The translations under genes were made by a program, and so were the position numbers. Below the pieces are notes generated by a model, which did no database searches, had not been told where the DNA came from, and worked only from the letters and a program-made list of their open reading frames with translations. From Deltaproteobacteria bacterium (GTDB lineage Bacteria; Myxococcota; Kuafuiibacteriia; Kuafuiibacteriales; Kuafuiibacteriaceae), in the NCBI GenBank assembly GCA_016703535.1, contig JADJBV010000001.1, positions 1,736,001 to 1,800,000 on the forward strand: a stretch of 64,000 bases of DNA, written 5' to 3'. Below are positions 27,430 through 35,999 of this stretch, in pieces. Numbering within the stretch: the first letter of the stretch is position 1; every line of letters begins with the position of its first letter.

Positions 27430-29345
27430 AAACGGGTCTTCCGTTCCCGGGGGTGGCGTTGCTCTTTTGGGCGGCTTGTTCGAGCCCACCGCCCCCTTCC
27501 GTCGACGCGGGGCCAGCGCTCCAGCTCCACCCGGACCATCCGCTGCCGGGCGCGGAGACGGGCACCACCGCGGTCGCCCGTTATCGCCTCAAGATCCCGA
27601 ACCCCGCCGCCCACCGGGTCGAGATCGACGCCTGGTTCCCGACCCAGGGCCAGCCGGATCTGGTGGTGTGGATGGCGACCTGGACCCCGGGCTCCTATCT
27701 GATCCGTGAGTTTTCGCGGCAGGTCGATCGGGTCGAGGCCCGGGATCGGAGCGGGCGCCCGCTGGCCGTCGAGAAGATCGCCAAAAATCGCTGGCGGGTC
27801 GCGTCGGCGGGGCAGGCGGTGGTGCACCTCACGTACGGGGTCTACGCCCGGGAGTCGTCGGTGCGGACCAGCTTCGTCGACCCCGATCTCGGCATCCTCA
27901 ACGGCGCCTCTTTGTTCGTCACCGCCGACCCGTCTTTGCCGTGTGAGCTGGCGATCGATCCGCCGCCGTCTTGGGCCGAGTTGGCCACCGCCCTCGAGCC
28001 TGATCCCTATGGCCGCCAACACCACTATGGCGCCGACTCCTTCGACGCCTTGATCGACGCGCCGATCTTGGGCGGTGTCTTTTTTCGTCAGGCCCTGGTG
28101 GTCGACGGGGTGCCCATCCACCTGGCCCACCACGGCGCTGACGGCGCCTTGGATCTGGCCCGGGCCGAGCCCCTGGTGGCCGCGATCGTCGGCGAGGCGG
28201 CGGCGATCTTCGGCACCATCCCGTTCAAGCAGCACCTGAGCCTTTCGGTCTTCGGTGAACAACCGGGCGGGGGCCTCGAACACCACAACTCGGCGTTGTT
28301 GATCGCCAGCCGGCTGGGGCCCCGGACCGAAGAAGGATTTCGCCGTTGGTTGGCCTTGTACGCCCACGAGATCTTCCACGCCTGGAACGGCAAGCGGCTG
28401 CGGCCGGTGGTGCTCGGCCCCTTCGACTACGAACACGAGGCCTACACCGAGGGCTTGTGGTTCGTAGAGGGCTTCACGAGCTACTACGACGAACTGCTGG
28501 TGGCCCGGGCCGGGGGTTCGAGCCCCAGCGAGGTCTTGAAGGATCTTTCGACCGCCATCCAACAGCTGGAGTCGACGCCGGGCCGCCTGGTGCAGAGCCT
28601 GGATGAGTCGTCCTTCGACGCCTGGATCAAGTTCTATCGACCCGACGAAGGATCGCCCAACACCACCATCAGCTACTACGGCAAGGGCGCGTTGTTGGGC
28701 TTCGCCCTCGACGCCAAGCTGCAGGAGGCCACCGGCGGGCGACAGAACCTCGACGCGGTGATGCGTTTGGCCTTTTTGCGCCACTCGGGCCCGGTCGGCT
28801 ACACCAAGGCCCAGCTCCTCCAGATCGTCGAGGAGCTCGCCGGCGTCGAGGTCGCGAAGTGGCTGCAGGCCCAGACCGCGGCGCCTGGGGAGCTCGATCT
28901 CGAGCCCGCCCTCCGTTGGTATGGCCTGCGAAAAAAGCCGAAGGATCCCGTGCCCGCGAGCGAGACGCCGGGCCAAGTTCGGGAGCGCTTGCGCAAGAGC
29001 AGCTGGCTCGGCCTGGACACGGTGCTCAAGAATGGGCGGCTGGAGGTGGCCAAGGTCCGACGGGACGGGCCCGCTCAAAGGGCCGGGGTGTTGGTCGAAG
29101 ACGAACTCTTGGCCGTCGATGGCATCCGCTTGACCGAAGCCACCTTGGAATTGCGCCTCGAGCTCTATGTCCCGGGCGACGAGGTGGAGTTGTTGCTGAG
29201 CCGCCGTGGGCGCATCGAGCGGGTCCGGGCCACCCTTGGCGAAAAGCCGGCCCCAGTGACCCTCGAGCGGGATCCTGAGGCCCCGGGGGCGGCGAAAAAA
29301 CGCTTCGACTCTTGGCTGGCGCCCCGTCGACTCAGCCGGCGGTGA
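27426..29345 (+). CDS. M61-family (glycyl aminopeptidase-like) metallopeptidase lipoprotein with PDZ domain
   Basis: This 639-residue zinc peptidase starts with a lipoprotein signal (VALLFWAACSS, lipobox Cys18), so it is probably anchored in the envelope. An M61 N-terminal sandwich precedes the catalytic site HEIFHAWNGKRLRP (zinc ligands His314 and His318) with the third ligand Glu348 in WFVEGFTSYYDE. A PDZ domain is visible near the end (GRLEVAKVRRDGPAQRAGVL). Members cleave N-terminal Gly/Ala residues. It is coupled by ATGA overlap to the deoxynucleoside kinase, and its last 14 bases overlap the SDR gene on the other strand. Confidence 0.9.
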   Translation: MKTGLPFPGVALLFWAACSSPPPPSVDAGPALQLHPDHPLPGAETGTTAVARYRLKIPNPAAHRVEIDAWFPTQGQPDLVVWMATWTPGSYLIREFSRQVDRVEARDRSGRPLAVEKIAKNRWRVASAGQAVVHLTYGVYARESSVRTSFVDPDLGILNGASLFVTADPSLPCELAIDPPPSWAELATALEPDPYGRQHHYGADSFDALIDAPILGGVFFRQALVVDGVPIHLAHHGADGALDLARAEPLVAAIVGEAAAIFGTIPFKQHLSLSVFGEQPGGGLEHHNSALLIASRLGPRTEEGFRRWLALYAHEIFHAWNGKRLRPVVLGPFDYEHEAYTEGLWFVEGFTSYYDELLVARAGGSSPSEVLKDLSTAIQQLESTPGRLVQSLDESSFDAWIKFYRPDEGSPNTTISYYGKGALLGFALDAKLQEATGGRQNLDAVMRLAFLRHSGPVGYTKAQLLQIVEELAGVEVAKWLQAQTAAPGELDLEPALRWYGLRKKPKDPVPASETPGQVRERLRKSSWLGLDTVLKNGRLEVAKVRRDGPAQRAGVLVEDELLAVDGIRLTEATLELRLELYVPGDEVELLLSRRGRIERVRATLGEKPAPVTLERDPEAPGAAKKRFDSWLAPRRLSRR

Positions 29346-30099
29346 GGCCGCCGTCGGCAGTGAAGACCGCGCCGGTGACGAAGTTGGCGGCGTCGCTGGC
29401 CAAGTAGAGGGCCAGGCCCGAGATGTCGTCGGGTTGGCCAATCCGCTGCAGCGGCGTCTTGTTCAAGATCATGCCGCGGATCTCGTCCGACTCCACCAAG
29501 GCCGCCGAAAACTTGGTCTGCACAAAACCCGGCGCGATGGCGTTGCAGCGGATCTGGTTGGGGCCGAGCTCGACCGCCAAGGTCTTGGTCATGGAGATCA
29601 CCGCCGCTTTTGTCATGGCGTAGGCGCCTTGGAGCGGGCCGGCGGTCAGGCCGAGGATGCTCGAGATGTTGATGATCGCCCCCGGGGCCTCTCGGGCGAT
29701 CAGGTGTTCGGCGACGGCCTTGGCGGCCGCGAAATAACCTCGGACGTTGACCTCGAAGGTCTTGTCGAAGGCGGGCCACTCGATGCTCAACATCGGCCCA
29801 AAGTGGGGGTTGGTGGCGGCGTTGTTCACCAGGACGTCGACCTTCCCGTACCGTTCGATGGCCTGCTGCACCAAGGCCTGGATCTGGGCCGGATCGCCGC
29901 CGTGGCAGGTGATGGCGGTGGCGTCGCTGCCGCTGTCCCGGATCGAAGTGGCCACCTTCTCGAGGCCCTCCATCTTGCGGGCCGACAGGACCACCTTGGC
30001 CCCGGCTTGTGCGTAGGCCCGGGCGATGGCCTCACCGATGCCGCGGCTGGCCCCGGTGACGATCGCAACTTTGCCTTGAAGGTGGATGGGTGCGTGCAT
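29332..30099 (-). CDS. Short-chain dehydrogenase/reductase
   Basis: This 255-residue classical SDR has TGASRGIGEAIARAYAQAG, NNAATNP, catalytic Ser in INISSILGLTAGP, and YAMTKAAVISMTKTLA with the Tyr-Lys pair. The Ser-Arg after the second strand (LSARKMEG) suggests NADP(H). It resembles the DHRS4/carbonyl-reductase-like group of bacterial SDRs, but the substrate cannot be read from the sequence. It is convergent with the M61 peptidase and stands 46 bases from the ICMT-like gene. Confidence 0.88.
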   Translation of the reverse strand: MHAPIHLQGKVAIVTGASRGIGEAIARAYAQAGAKVVLSARKMEGLEKVATSIRDSGSDATAITCHGGDPAQIQALVQQAIERYGKVDVLVNNAATNPHFGPMLSIEWPAFDKTFEVNVRGYFAAAKAVAEHLIAREAPGAIINISSILGLTAGPLQGAYAMTKAAVISMTKTLAVELGPNQIRCNAIAPGFVQTKFSAALVESDEIRGMILNKTPLQRIGQPDDISGLALYLASDAANFVTGAVFTADGGLTAG

Positions 30100-30145
30100 G
30101 GCCCGGCTCTACCAAAGGGGGCGCCATGATGCACGTGCGTTATAT

Positions 30146-30805
30146 TTAATAGATCCCAGGCAAAAGCCGATATCGGACCCGCTGGGCGTAGCTGGAATAG
30201 CCGTCCAGCTCCCGCAGCAGGTAGCGATCTTCGATCGCGGTCCGACGGATCACGAAGAGGGCCGAAAAGAGCAGGGGCACCAGGGCGGTCCAAGCGCCAA
30301 AAGCCAAGGCCAACGCGGGCAGGGAGGCCGCCAAGCCCGCGTAGGCCGGGTGCCGCACCACCCGGTAGGGGCCCCGATCGACCACCGCGTGGTTGCGCTC
30401 CTTCTGCACCACCACCACGTTGGCGAAGTAGTCGTTGACCGCAAAACAGGCGACCCGGACCAGCCACCCCGCGCCGAAGATCCCGAGGCCCACCCACCGC
30501 AGCACCTCGGGCATGGCCGGGCCCAGGTGATGGCGCCCCAGGTCATAAGCGCCGAGGGCCGTCCCCAACAAATAGCCGAGCCGGATCAGGGCCGCGCCCT
30601 TTTGATCTTCACCTTGGTTGAGGTGGGTGGAGACCGGATCGGATGCCGCCTCGGTGAGCACAAAAACTGCCACCACCGTCCCCAGGATCCCGAAGGCGTG
30701 GGGGTCGAAGGCGGCGAAGGCGGGCCAACCCAACCCCAGCTGCAGGCCCACCGAAGGCACGCTGACGAACAGCCCCTCCAGGGCGCCGCGCCAACGCCAC
30801 CTCAT
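30146..30805 (-). CDS. ICMT/PEMT-like membrane methyltransferase
   Basis: This 219-residue polytopic protein carries the isoprenylcysteine carboxyl methyltransferase-like core: DRGPYRVVRHPAYAGL followed by a hydrophobic helix and the C-terminal IEDRYLLRELDGYSSYAQRV, which together form the SAM site in this family. Bacterial members methylate lipids or small molecules; the acceptor is not evident. Its ATG overlaps the stop of the preceding 155-aa gene (ATGA), so the two form a transcription unit. Confidence 0.82.
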   Translation of the reverse strand: MRWRWRGALEGLFVSVPSVGLQLGLGWPAFAAFDPHAFGILGTVVAVFVLTEAASDPVSTHLNQGEDQKGAALIRLGYLLGTALGAYDLGRHHLGPAMPEVLRWVGLGIFGAGWLVRVACFAVNDYFANVVVVQKERNHAVVDRGPYRVVRHPAYAGLAASLPALALAFGAWTALVPLLFSALFVIRRTAIEDRYLLRELDGYSSYAQRVRYRLLPGIY

Positions 30806-31269
30806 TTTTTGCGGGGGACGGGTGGGCGCAAGTTGGCTTGCGGGATCAGATCCGAAAGTCGAGTGGTGCCCTTGGGGACGGCTTTGCCGAAGACCGGGGC
30901 GCCACCTTTGGCGGCGCCGCCGATCAGGTTTTGAGCGGCGCTCTGCAGCGCTTGGGCCCGATCCTGGGAGAGGGCTTGGAGTTTGGTCTCCAGGTCAGGG
31001 AAGTGATCCCGTTGGGCGAGGAGGAAGGTCCAGATCCGATCGCCCGTGGCCTTGTCGCCCGCCTTGGTCAGCAGCTGATTGAGAGCCTCGAGGCCGACAA
31101 AACTCCAGAAGAGGGATTGATCGTCGCCCCGAAGCCTCTCGAGTTCGGCCTGGAGCCGCTCAAGGGCCGCGTCGTCGAGCTTGCGACCCCCTTCGTAGTA
31201 GAGTTTGGTCGCCAGCAGGCTGACCGCGGGGGGCTGAGTGGGGGGCTTGCTGAGGTCCAGCTCGCTCAT
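30802..31269 (-). CDS. Hypothetical protein, 155 aa, coupled to ICMT-like gene
   Basis: This soluble, helical protein begins MSELDLSKPPTQPPAVSLLA. It has a central helical core (LDDAALERLQAELERLRGDD, LFWSFVGLEALNQLL) and a basic Pro-rich tail (RPPVPRKK). It has no signal peptide and no known motif. It is translationally coupled to the membrane methyltransferase. It may be a partner, but there is no direct evidence. Confidence 0.7.
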   Translation of the reverse strand: MSELDLSKPPTQPPAVSLLATKLYYEGGRKLDDAALERLQAELERLRGDDQSLFWSFVGLEALNQLLTKAGDKATGDRIWTFLLAQRDHFPDLETKLQALSQDRAQALQSAAQNLIGGAAKGGAPVFGKAVPKGTTRLSDLIPQANLRPPVPRKK

Positions 31270-31320
31270 GCCGAACTATCCTAGCGCGGCCGAATGAACC
31301 GTGCCTCAAACCGGCTCAGT

Positions 31321-31626
31321 TCAGACGCTGAGGCACTTGGCGACGCAGCCGAGCAGGCCGCCACCGCCACCGCCGAAGGCCCCGCCCAGTCCCGCGAAGA
31401 GACCAAGGGGATCCAGGGGGTTGAATTGGCCACCACCCTCGTCGGCGCCCTGCACCGAACGGGAGCCGTCGCCACCACCGGCGGCGTTGATGATGAAGGT
31501 CGTGTTGTTGGACCCCACATCGCCGTTGATGTTGTTGCCATCACCAACAGTCAGGTTCGAGTTGCCCTGGTTGACGTTGGTCCTGGGTCCGCTGTTGCCG
31601 ATGCCGCCAGATGAAAAAAGAGCCAT
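31321..31626 (-). CDS. Small Asn/Gly-rich protein with Cys-containing C-terminus, 101 aa
   Basis: ATG 31624-31626 is preceded by an AGGGGA-like ribosome-binding site. The product begins MALFSSGGIGNSGPRTNVNQ, continues with Asn/Gly/Asp repeats (VGDGNNINGDVGSNNTTF) and ends in a glycine run followed by LLGCVAKCLSV. The Asn/Gly/Thr periodicity is reminiscent of beta-solenoid or adhesin sequence. The short length and the double-Cys hydrophobic tail resemble peptide precursors or small surface proteins, but I do not recognise a family. The 238-base upstream gap is comparatively A/T-rich and should contain divergent promoters. Confidence 0.65.
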   Translation of the reverse strand: MALFSSGGIGNSGPRTNVNQGNSNLTVGDGNNINGDVGSNNTTFIINAAGGGDGSRSVQGADEGGGQFNPLDPLGLFAGLGGAFGGGGGGLLGCVAKCLSV

Positions 31627-31864
31627 TGGTTTAGTCCCCTTGGGCCAGCGTCCTGCCGGCCTGACCATGTTTTCGGCGAGGCGCCGTTTCAGTTGCTAGA
31701 AAGTTGTATGAAAAGAGCAGCAATATCCAGTATGTACGCTATTTAACCACACAGTGGTAGATGTGTGACACGACCGGCCGACCCCTGTTCCAGGGTCGAA
31801 CGGACGCCCCCGATCCCAGCGACGGGCGCTCATTTTTCGAACGCTCAACCCGAATGCCCGAAGT

Positions 31865-32422
31865 GTGAGCCTCTCGATCTTTGTCCTGGGCCTGACGTTG
31901 GCGGCGCCGTCCGCGGACTCGGTGGCGGTCGCCGAGCGGCCCCGGCCCCTGGAGCTGGGGGTGGTGGGAGGTGCGTTCCTGCCGGCGATGGCGGGCCCCC
32001 AGGCGGTGACTCCGTTCCGGTCCGTCGGCATCGACTTCGCGCTGCGCTTTGGGGTGCGGCCTTGGGCGTTTTTGGCGTTCGAGGCGGAGTTGGGTCACGT
32101 GGCCCTGCGGGCCGTCGATGGCGCCGAACTTTCGGCCTATACCTTCGGCGCCCAAGCGATCGCCGAGTGGCCGGCCCTGTTTGCGCCGTTCCTGTTGCTC
32201 GGCGGCGGGGCGATGGGCTTGCCGAAGAGCGGCGCCGACGCGGTCGGGAGCCCGACGCCCAGCCTGCATTGGGGCGCGGGTGTGAAGCACCTCCTCGGCA
32301 AGGAGGTGGCGACGCGCGCCGAAGGCCGACACGTGATCGGCTTTGATGGTCGGCATCACGGTGAGCTGCTGCTGGGAGTGTCCTTCCTCTTCGGCGACAG
32401 CGAGGAGGACTCGGCCCCATGA
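31865..32422 (+). CDS. Outer-membrane beta-barrel protein, paralogue of the next gene
   Basis: This 185-residue protein (GTG start) has an N-terminal export segment (SLSIFVLGLTLAAPSADS) and alternating strand-like sequence: LELGVVGGAFLPA, GIDFALRFGVRPWAFLAFEA, LFAPFLLLGGGAMGL, LHWGAGVKHLLG. It aligns along its length with the N-terminal half of the downstream OmpA-family protein, so the pair arose by duplication. It lacks the OmpA domain. Its stop overlaps the next ATG by four bases. Confidence 0.8.
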   Translation: MSLSIFVLGLTLAAPSADSVAVAERPRPLELGVVGGAFLPAMAGPQAVTPFRSVGIDFALRFGVRPWAFLAFEAELGHVALRAVDGAELSAYTFGAQAIAEWPALFAPFLLLGGGAMGLPKSGADAVGSPTPSLHWGAGVKHLLGKEVATRAEGRHVIGFDGRHHGELLLGVSFLFGDSEEDSAP

Positions 32423-33477
32423 TCCCTCTCTTGTTGACGACCTTGTGGGTCGGAGCTCCCGACGGGAGTTTGGTGGCGGAGCCCGTGTTGGCGCCCGGCG
32501 ATCAGATGCTGGAGATCGGCGTGGCCACTGGCGCGTTTTTACCCGCGGCGGATCACGAGCTCTACGACTCCCAAACCACCCGCCAGTCCGAGTTCCGCAC
32601 CTTCGGTATGTCGCTGCAGCTGCGGGCGGCCTATTTCCCGCTCCGTTTTGTGGGCGCAGAGGTCGAGGGCGGCTTCATGCCTCAGAAGAACTCTCGAGGC
32701 GAAAACGCGCAGCTCTTCAACATCCGTGGACACGTGGTCGCGCAACTCCCGTTCCGGGTGACGCCCTTCCTGTTGGCCGGCGGCGGCTTTTTGGTGGCCT
32801 CCCAAGACGGGCACGGTGACGCTGACCGGGCCTTGCATTGGGGCGGTGGCCTCAAGTTTTGGCTCTCCGATTGGATGTCGATCCGCCTCGATGGTCGACA
32901 GGTGATCAGCGCCGCGGCCGGGCCTGGGGCCGGCAACACCAGCCACTTCGAGGCGACGGCCGGCATCACCTTCACCTTGTTCCGGGAGGACGAAGATCCG
33001 GCGATGCCCGAGGAGCTGTTGGTGGTCGCGCCGCCCACGCCCCAACCCGTGGAGGCCAACCGCGCCATTCGCATCGAGGTCGAGAGCGCAGCCCAGCTGA
33101 TCGTCGAAGCCCTCGACCAGGTCTACTTCGCCTTCGACTCGGCGAACCTGGGGCCCCACAGCCTCCCGCCGCTGGATCGGGCCGTCGACCTGATGTTGCG
33201 GTACCCGACCCTCAAGGTCCGCATCACCGGCTACGCCGACTCGATCGGGCCCGAACGTTACAACCTCACCTTGTCGCGTCGTCGCGCCGAGGCGATCGAG
33301 GCCTACTTGGAGGGCCACGGAATCGCCCCCGATCGGGCTCTGCTCGAAGCCTACGGAGAGGCCCGGCCCGTGGCGCCCAACGACACGGTGTTGGGACGGG
33401 CCCTCAACCGCCGCTGTGAGTTCAACGTCTACGAGGACAAGATCCCGAAGATCGCGACCCGCTCCGAAGTGGAATGA
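32419..33477 (+). CDS. OmpA-family protein (beta-barrel plus peptidoglycan-binding domain)
   Basis: The 352-residue protein has an N-terminal beta-barrel (LEIGVATGAFLPA, FGMSLQLRAAYFPLRFVGAE, VTPFLLAGGGFLVAS, LHWGGGLKFWLSDWMSIRLD), a Pro-rich hinge near residue 210 and a C-terminal OmpA domain. In the latter, YFAFDSANLGPHSLPPLDRA, ITGYADSIGPERYNLTLSRRRAEAI and NRRCEFNVY are the peptidoglycan-binding motifs. It should link outer membrane and cell wall. It is coupled to the upstream barrel paralogue. Confidence 0.92.
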   Translation: MIPLLLTTLWVGAPDGSLVAEPVLAPGDQMLEIGVATGAFLPAADHELYDSQTTRQSEFRTFGMSLQLRAAYFPLRFVGAEVEGGFMPQKNSRGENAQLFNIRGHVVAQLPFRVTPFLLAGGGFLVASQDGHGDADRALHWGGGLKFWLSDWMSIRLDGRQVISAAAGPGAGNTSHFEATAGITFTLFREDEDPAMPEELLVVAPPTPQPVEANRAIRIEVESAAQLIVEALDQVYFAFDSANLGPHSLPPLDRAVDLMLRYPTLKVRITGYADSIGPERYNLTLSRRRAEAIEAYLEGHGIAPDRALLEAYGEARPVAPNDTVLGRALNRRCEFNVYEDKIPKIATRSEVE

Positions 33478-33568
33478 GCCACCGTGGCGCATTGGTGGAC
33501 TGCGCCCAACACCCCCCCGTGCGGAAGGCAGCGACCACGCTGGCCTCGTTTTTGCCTCTTGGTCCCGC

Positions 33569-34420
33569 ATGCGTGCGTGGCCGATCTCTTTGGTGTTGTG
33601 TGCTTGTTCGTCGGGCAGTCCGCTCGGCCCCAATGGCGCCGGGGATCTGGGTGACCCGCCGCCCCATGGGGACGCCACGTCGTGGGTGGTCGACGCCGCT
33701 GAAACGGACGCCGATCCGGTAGACGCCGAAGTTCCCGACCACGGTGCGGCCCCCGACCTGGGGGCGGCCGAACGACCGGCCTACTGTCCGCCGGCGGCCG
33801 CGGGCCTCCAGGATGTGGTGGGCACCCCGGCGGCGCCGTATCTGGTGCACCACCCCGGCGCGTCGGGGGCCGAGGCCACGGTGGTGTTCCTGCCGGGGGC
33901 CGACGGCTCGCGGATGATCAGCACCCAGTTTATCTGGCCGAGGTGGTTCGCGAACGGGAGCGGCGTCGATCGGGTCCGGGTTGTGGTGCCCTACACCAAC
34001 GATGGGGACCTCCTCGACGAGGGCCAGCGGGTCGCGGCGGTCGCGGCCGAGGTGGTGGCGTGTTTTGGAGGAGACCCAGGGCGAGTTCACCTGGCCGGCA
34101 CCTCGAACGGCGGACTGGCGGCCTTCGGGACCATGCTGCAACACCCCGGTTCCTTCGCGTCATTGTTGGGCGCTCCGGGGGCATTCGAACGGGCGCCCTC
34201 GGACGCGGCGCTCATCGCTGCCTTCACGGGAAAGGCCATCTTTTTGGCGGTCGGCGCCGAGGACTCGAACCGTTGGCGCGCCGCCGCGGAGAACCTGCAC
34301 CAACGGATGTTGGCCCTGGGGGTACGCTCCGAACACCTGGAGTTGGTGGGCGAGGGCCACATCCTGAGCGAGGGCTTCGACTCGACCGCGTTCTACAACT
34401 TTTGGTTGGCCGAAGAGTGA
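33569..34420 (+). CDS. Alpha/beta-hydrolase lipoprotein (PHB-depolymerase/feruloyl esterase-like)
   Basis: ATG 33569 gives a clear lipoprotein signal (MRAWPISLVLCACSSG). After an acidic linker, the hydrolase domain has the nucleophile elbow GTSNGG (Ser179), a D in FLAVGAEDSNRW and the catalytic His264 in GEGHILSEGF. This layout resembles secreted poly(3-hydroxybutyrate) depolymerase-like and feruloyl esterases. The frame is open further upstream, but that part overlaps ompA and is not protein-like. Substrate unknown. Confidence 0.8.
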   Translation: MRAWPISLVLCACSSGSPLGPNGAGDLGDPPPHGDATSWVVDAAETDADPVDAEVPDHGAAPDLGAAERPAYCPPAAAGLQDVVGTPAAPYLVHHPGASGAEATVVFLPGADGSRMISTQFIWPRWFANGSGVDRVRVVVPYTNDGDLLDEGQRVAAVAAEVVACFGGDPGRVHLAGTSNGGLAAFGTMLQHPGSFASLLGAPGAFERAPSDAALIAAFTGKAIFLAVGAEDSNRWRAAAENLHQRMLALGVRSEHLELVGEGHILSEGFDSTAFYNFWLAEE

Positions 34421-34428
34421 GTGGGCCG

Positions 34429-35724
34429 TTAGCCGCGCCAGGCCGCGCCCAACACTAGCGCGAAGGCCAGGGCCAGGTGGCACAAGAGTGAGGGCAACAG
34501 GCTCCGAGCCCAATGTTGGAGCAGCGCCAGAGGGACGCCGGCGCCCACCGTCAACAGCACGATCCGAAGCACGATCGAGATCGGGGCCCGATCGATCCAC
34601 ACCGTGGGGAGTGTGGAGGCGTAGACGCCGTAGAGGGCCGCGGCCAGACCGACCGAGACCACGGGCCGCGGGAAGCTGGCCTCCAACACCCGGCCCAGAT
34701 AGGCCCGAAAGAAGAGCTCTTCGGCGACAACCGTAACCGTGGTCAGGAGCAGCGCCACCAAAAGGGGGCTCCCGGGGGCCGGGCCTGGAAAAGACGCGCC
34801 CGCCAAGGTCCCCACCAAGATCGCCGCCAGCGCCCAGGTCGGCGCGGTCCCGAAGTCCGCCGCCGTCAGCCGCGGCACGTTCGGGAAGGCCCACAAGAGG
34901 AGGGCGGCGCTCCCGCTCAACAGGATGATTCGGGCCCAGTAGAGGGTGCTGCTGGGCAAGAGCCGGGCCTCGTCGGGCCCGAGCCCGAGGCGATGGCCCG
35001 CCACCGTCAGGATCAAGAAGATGATCGCCCAAGCCCCGATGCCCAGGCTGACCTCGAGGAGCTGGGGTTTGCTGCGGGCCTTGGGGGACGGTGGGTGGGG
35101 TTCGGAGCGGGGCGACGAGATCGTCGGCGCCAAAGGCGTGGTGGGAGCGGCGATCTCCGGAATCGGCGCTGACCCCAGGGTGAACTCACTTTCGGGCGCG
35201 TCGGTGAGGGTGGGCATGGCCGGCATCACCGGCGCCATCCGGGGCTCGGGGATCGTCGCCGGCGGAGGTGAAGTCAGGGTGTCGGCCTCGGGGATCAAGG
35301 AGGCCTGGCCGATGGGCGTGGCGGGCTCCGAGGGCAAGGAGACCGGCGTCGGCTCATCCAGCAGCCCGACTGTGTTTTTGATCGTCGCGGGGGCCGTGTC
35401 TTCCAGCCCCTCGAGGGCGGGGCGGGTGGTGGAGATCGGCGAGACCAACTCGCTCTCCCGGTGGAGCGCCTCGAGCAGCGCCGAGTGAGACACAGGGGTC
35501 GAGTCGCTGGTGTGCCCCGGCTGCCCCAGCCCGTAGCGAGACTCGAAGGCCACCGCAAACACCGGATATTGGGTGATCGGCAAGAAGTGGGTGTCGGGCG
35601 CGATCGAGGCCAAGCTGTCCAACATCAAGGTCCCGGCGTCGATCTGCCGACAGACCTCATCCTCGTCGAGTTCACCGAGGGGCACGCCATCGGGGCTCTT
35701 CAGGCTGTAGCGAGGACCGGCCAC
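34429..35724 (-). CDS. CPBP-family intramembrane protease with N-terminal GYF_2-like domain
   Basis: This 431-residue protein starts with a cytoplasmic GYF_2/DUF4339-like domain (YSLKSPDGVPLGELDEDEVC). A long low-complexity linker rich in Pro, Thr and Ser (about residues 75-215) follows, then at least six membrane helices with the CPBP/Abi catalytic motif VVAEELFFRAYLGRVLE. CPBP proteases are glutamic-type intramembrane enzymes used in prenyl-protein-like processing or bacteriocin immunity. The domain fusion suggests sensing or recruitment by the GYF-like part. Convergent with the esterase gene. Confidence 0.85.
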   Translation of the reverse strand: MAGPRYSLKSPDGVPLGELDEDEVCRQIDAGTLMLDSLASIAPDTHFLPITQYPVFAVAFESRYGLGQPGHTSDSTPVSHSALLEALHRESELVSPISTTRPALEGLEDTAPATIKNTVGLLDEPTPVSLPSEPATPIGQASLIPEADTLTSPPPATIPEPRMAPVMPAMPTLTDAPESEFTLGSAPIPEIAAPTTPLAPTISSPRSEPHPPSPKARSKPQLLEVSLGIGAWAIIFLILTVAGHRLGLGPDEARLLPSSTLYWARIILLSGSAALLLWAFPNVPRLTAADFGTAPTWALAAILVGTLAGASFPGPAPGSPLLVALLLTTVTVVAEELFFRAYLGRVLEASFPRPVVSVGLAAALYGVYASTLPTVWIDRAPISIVLRIVLLTVGAGVPLALLQHWARSLLPSLLCHLALAFALVLGAAWRG

Positions 35725-35806
35725 TCCGGGCTGCTTCTAGCGCGGGATCGGGCCGGCGTCACGGGTGGGGGCTGGCGAGGGCCTTGTGGCGGAGCGGTCG
35801 GTGCGA

Positions 35807-35880
35807 TCGGGTGCGGCGGTGAACCGGGTCGGTGCGGCGGTCACCCGGGTCGGTGCGGCGGTGAACCGGGTCGGGTGCGG
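35807..35880. repeat. Short 21-bp tandem repeat, about 3.4 copies
   Basis: Three consecutive 21-22 bp units with core TCGGTGCGGCGGT...CCGGG (35807-35828, 35829-35849, 35850-35870) and a partial fourth follow one another. The second unit differs at the bases before CCGGG. It lies in the gap between the CPBP gene start and the larger repeat array. No gene is supported here. Confidence 0.8.
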
Positions 35881-35999
35881 CTCCGCTGGAACGCGCAGGT
35901 GGGCCGGCGGGGAGACAGAGGACAGGAAGGCGGGAAGACGGGAAGGTTTTGGGGGCGCTCGTGCGGGTGCGTAGGTGGGCGCTACGGGCGGAGGCTCTG

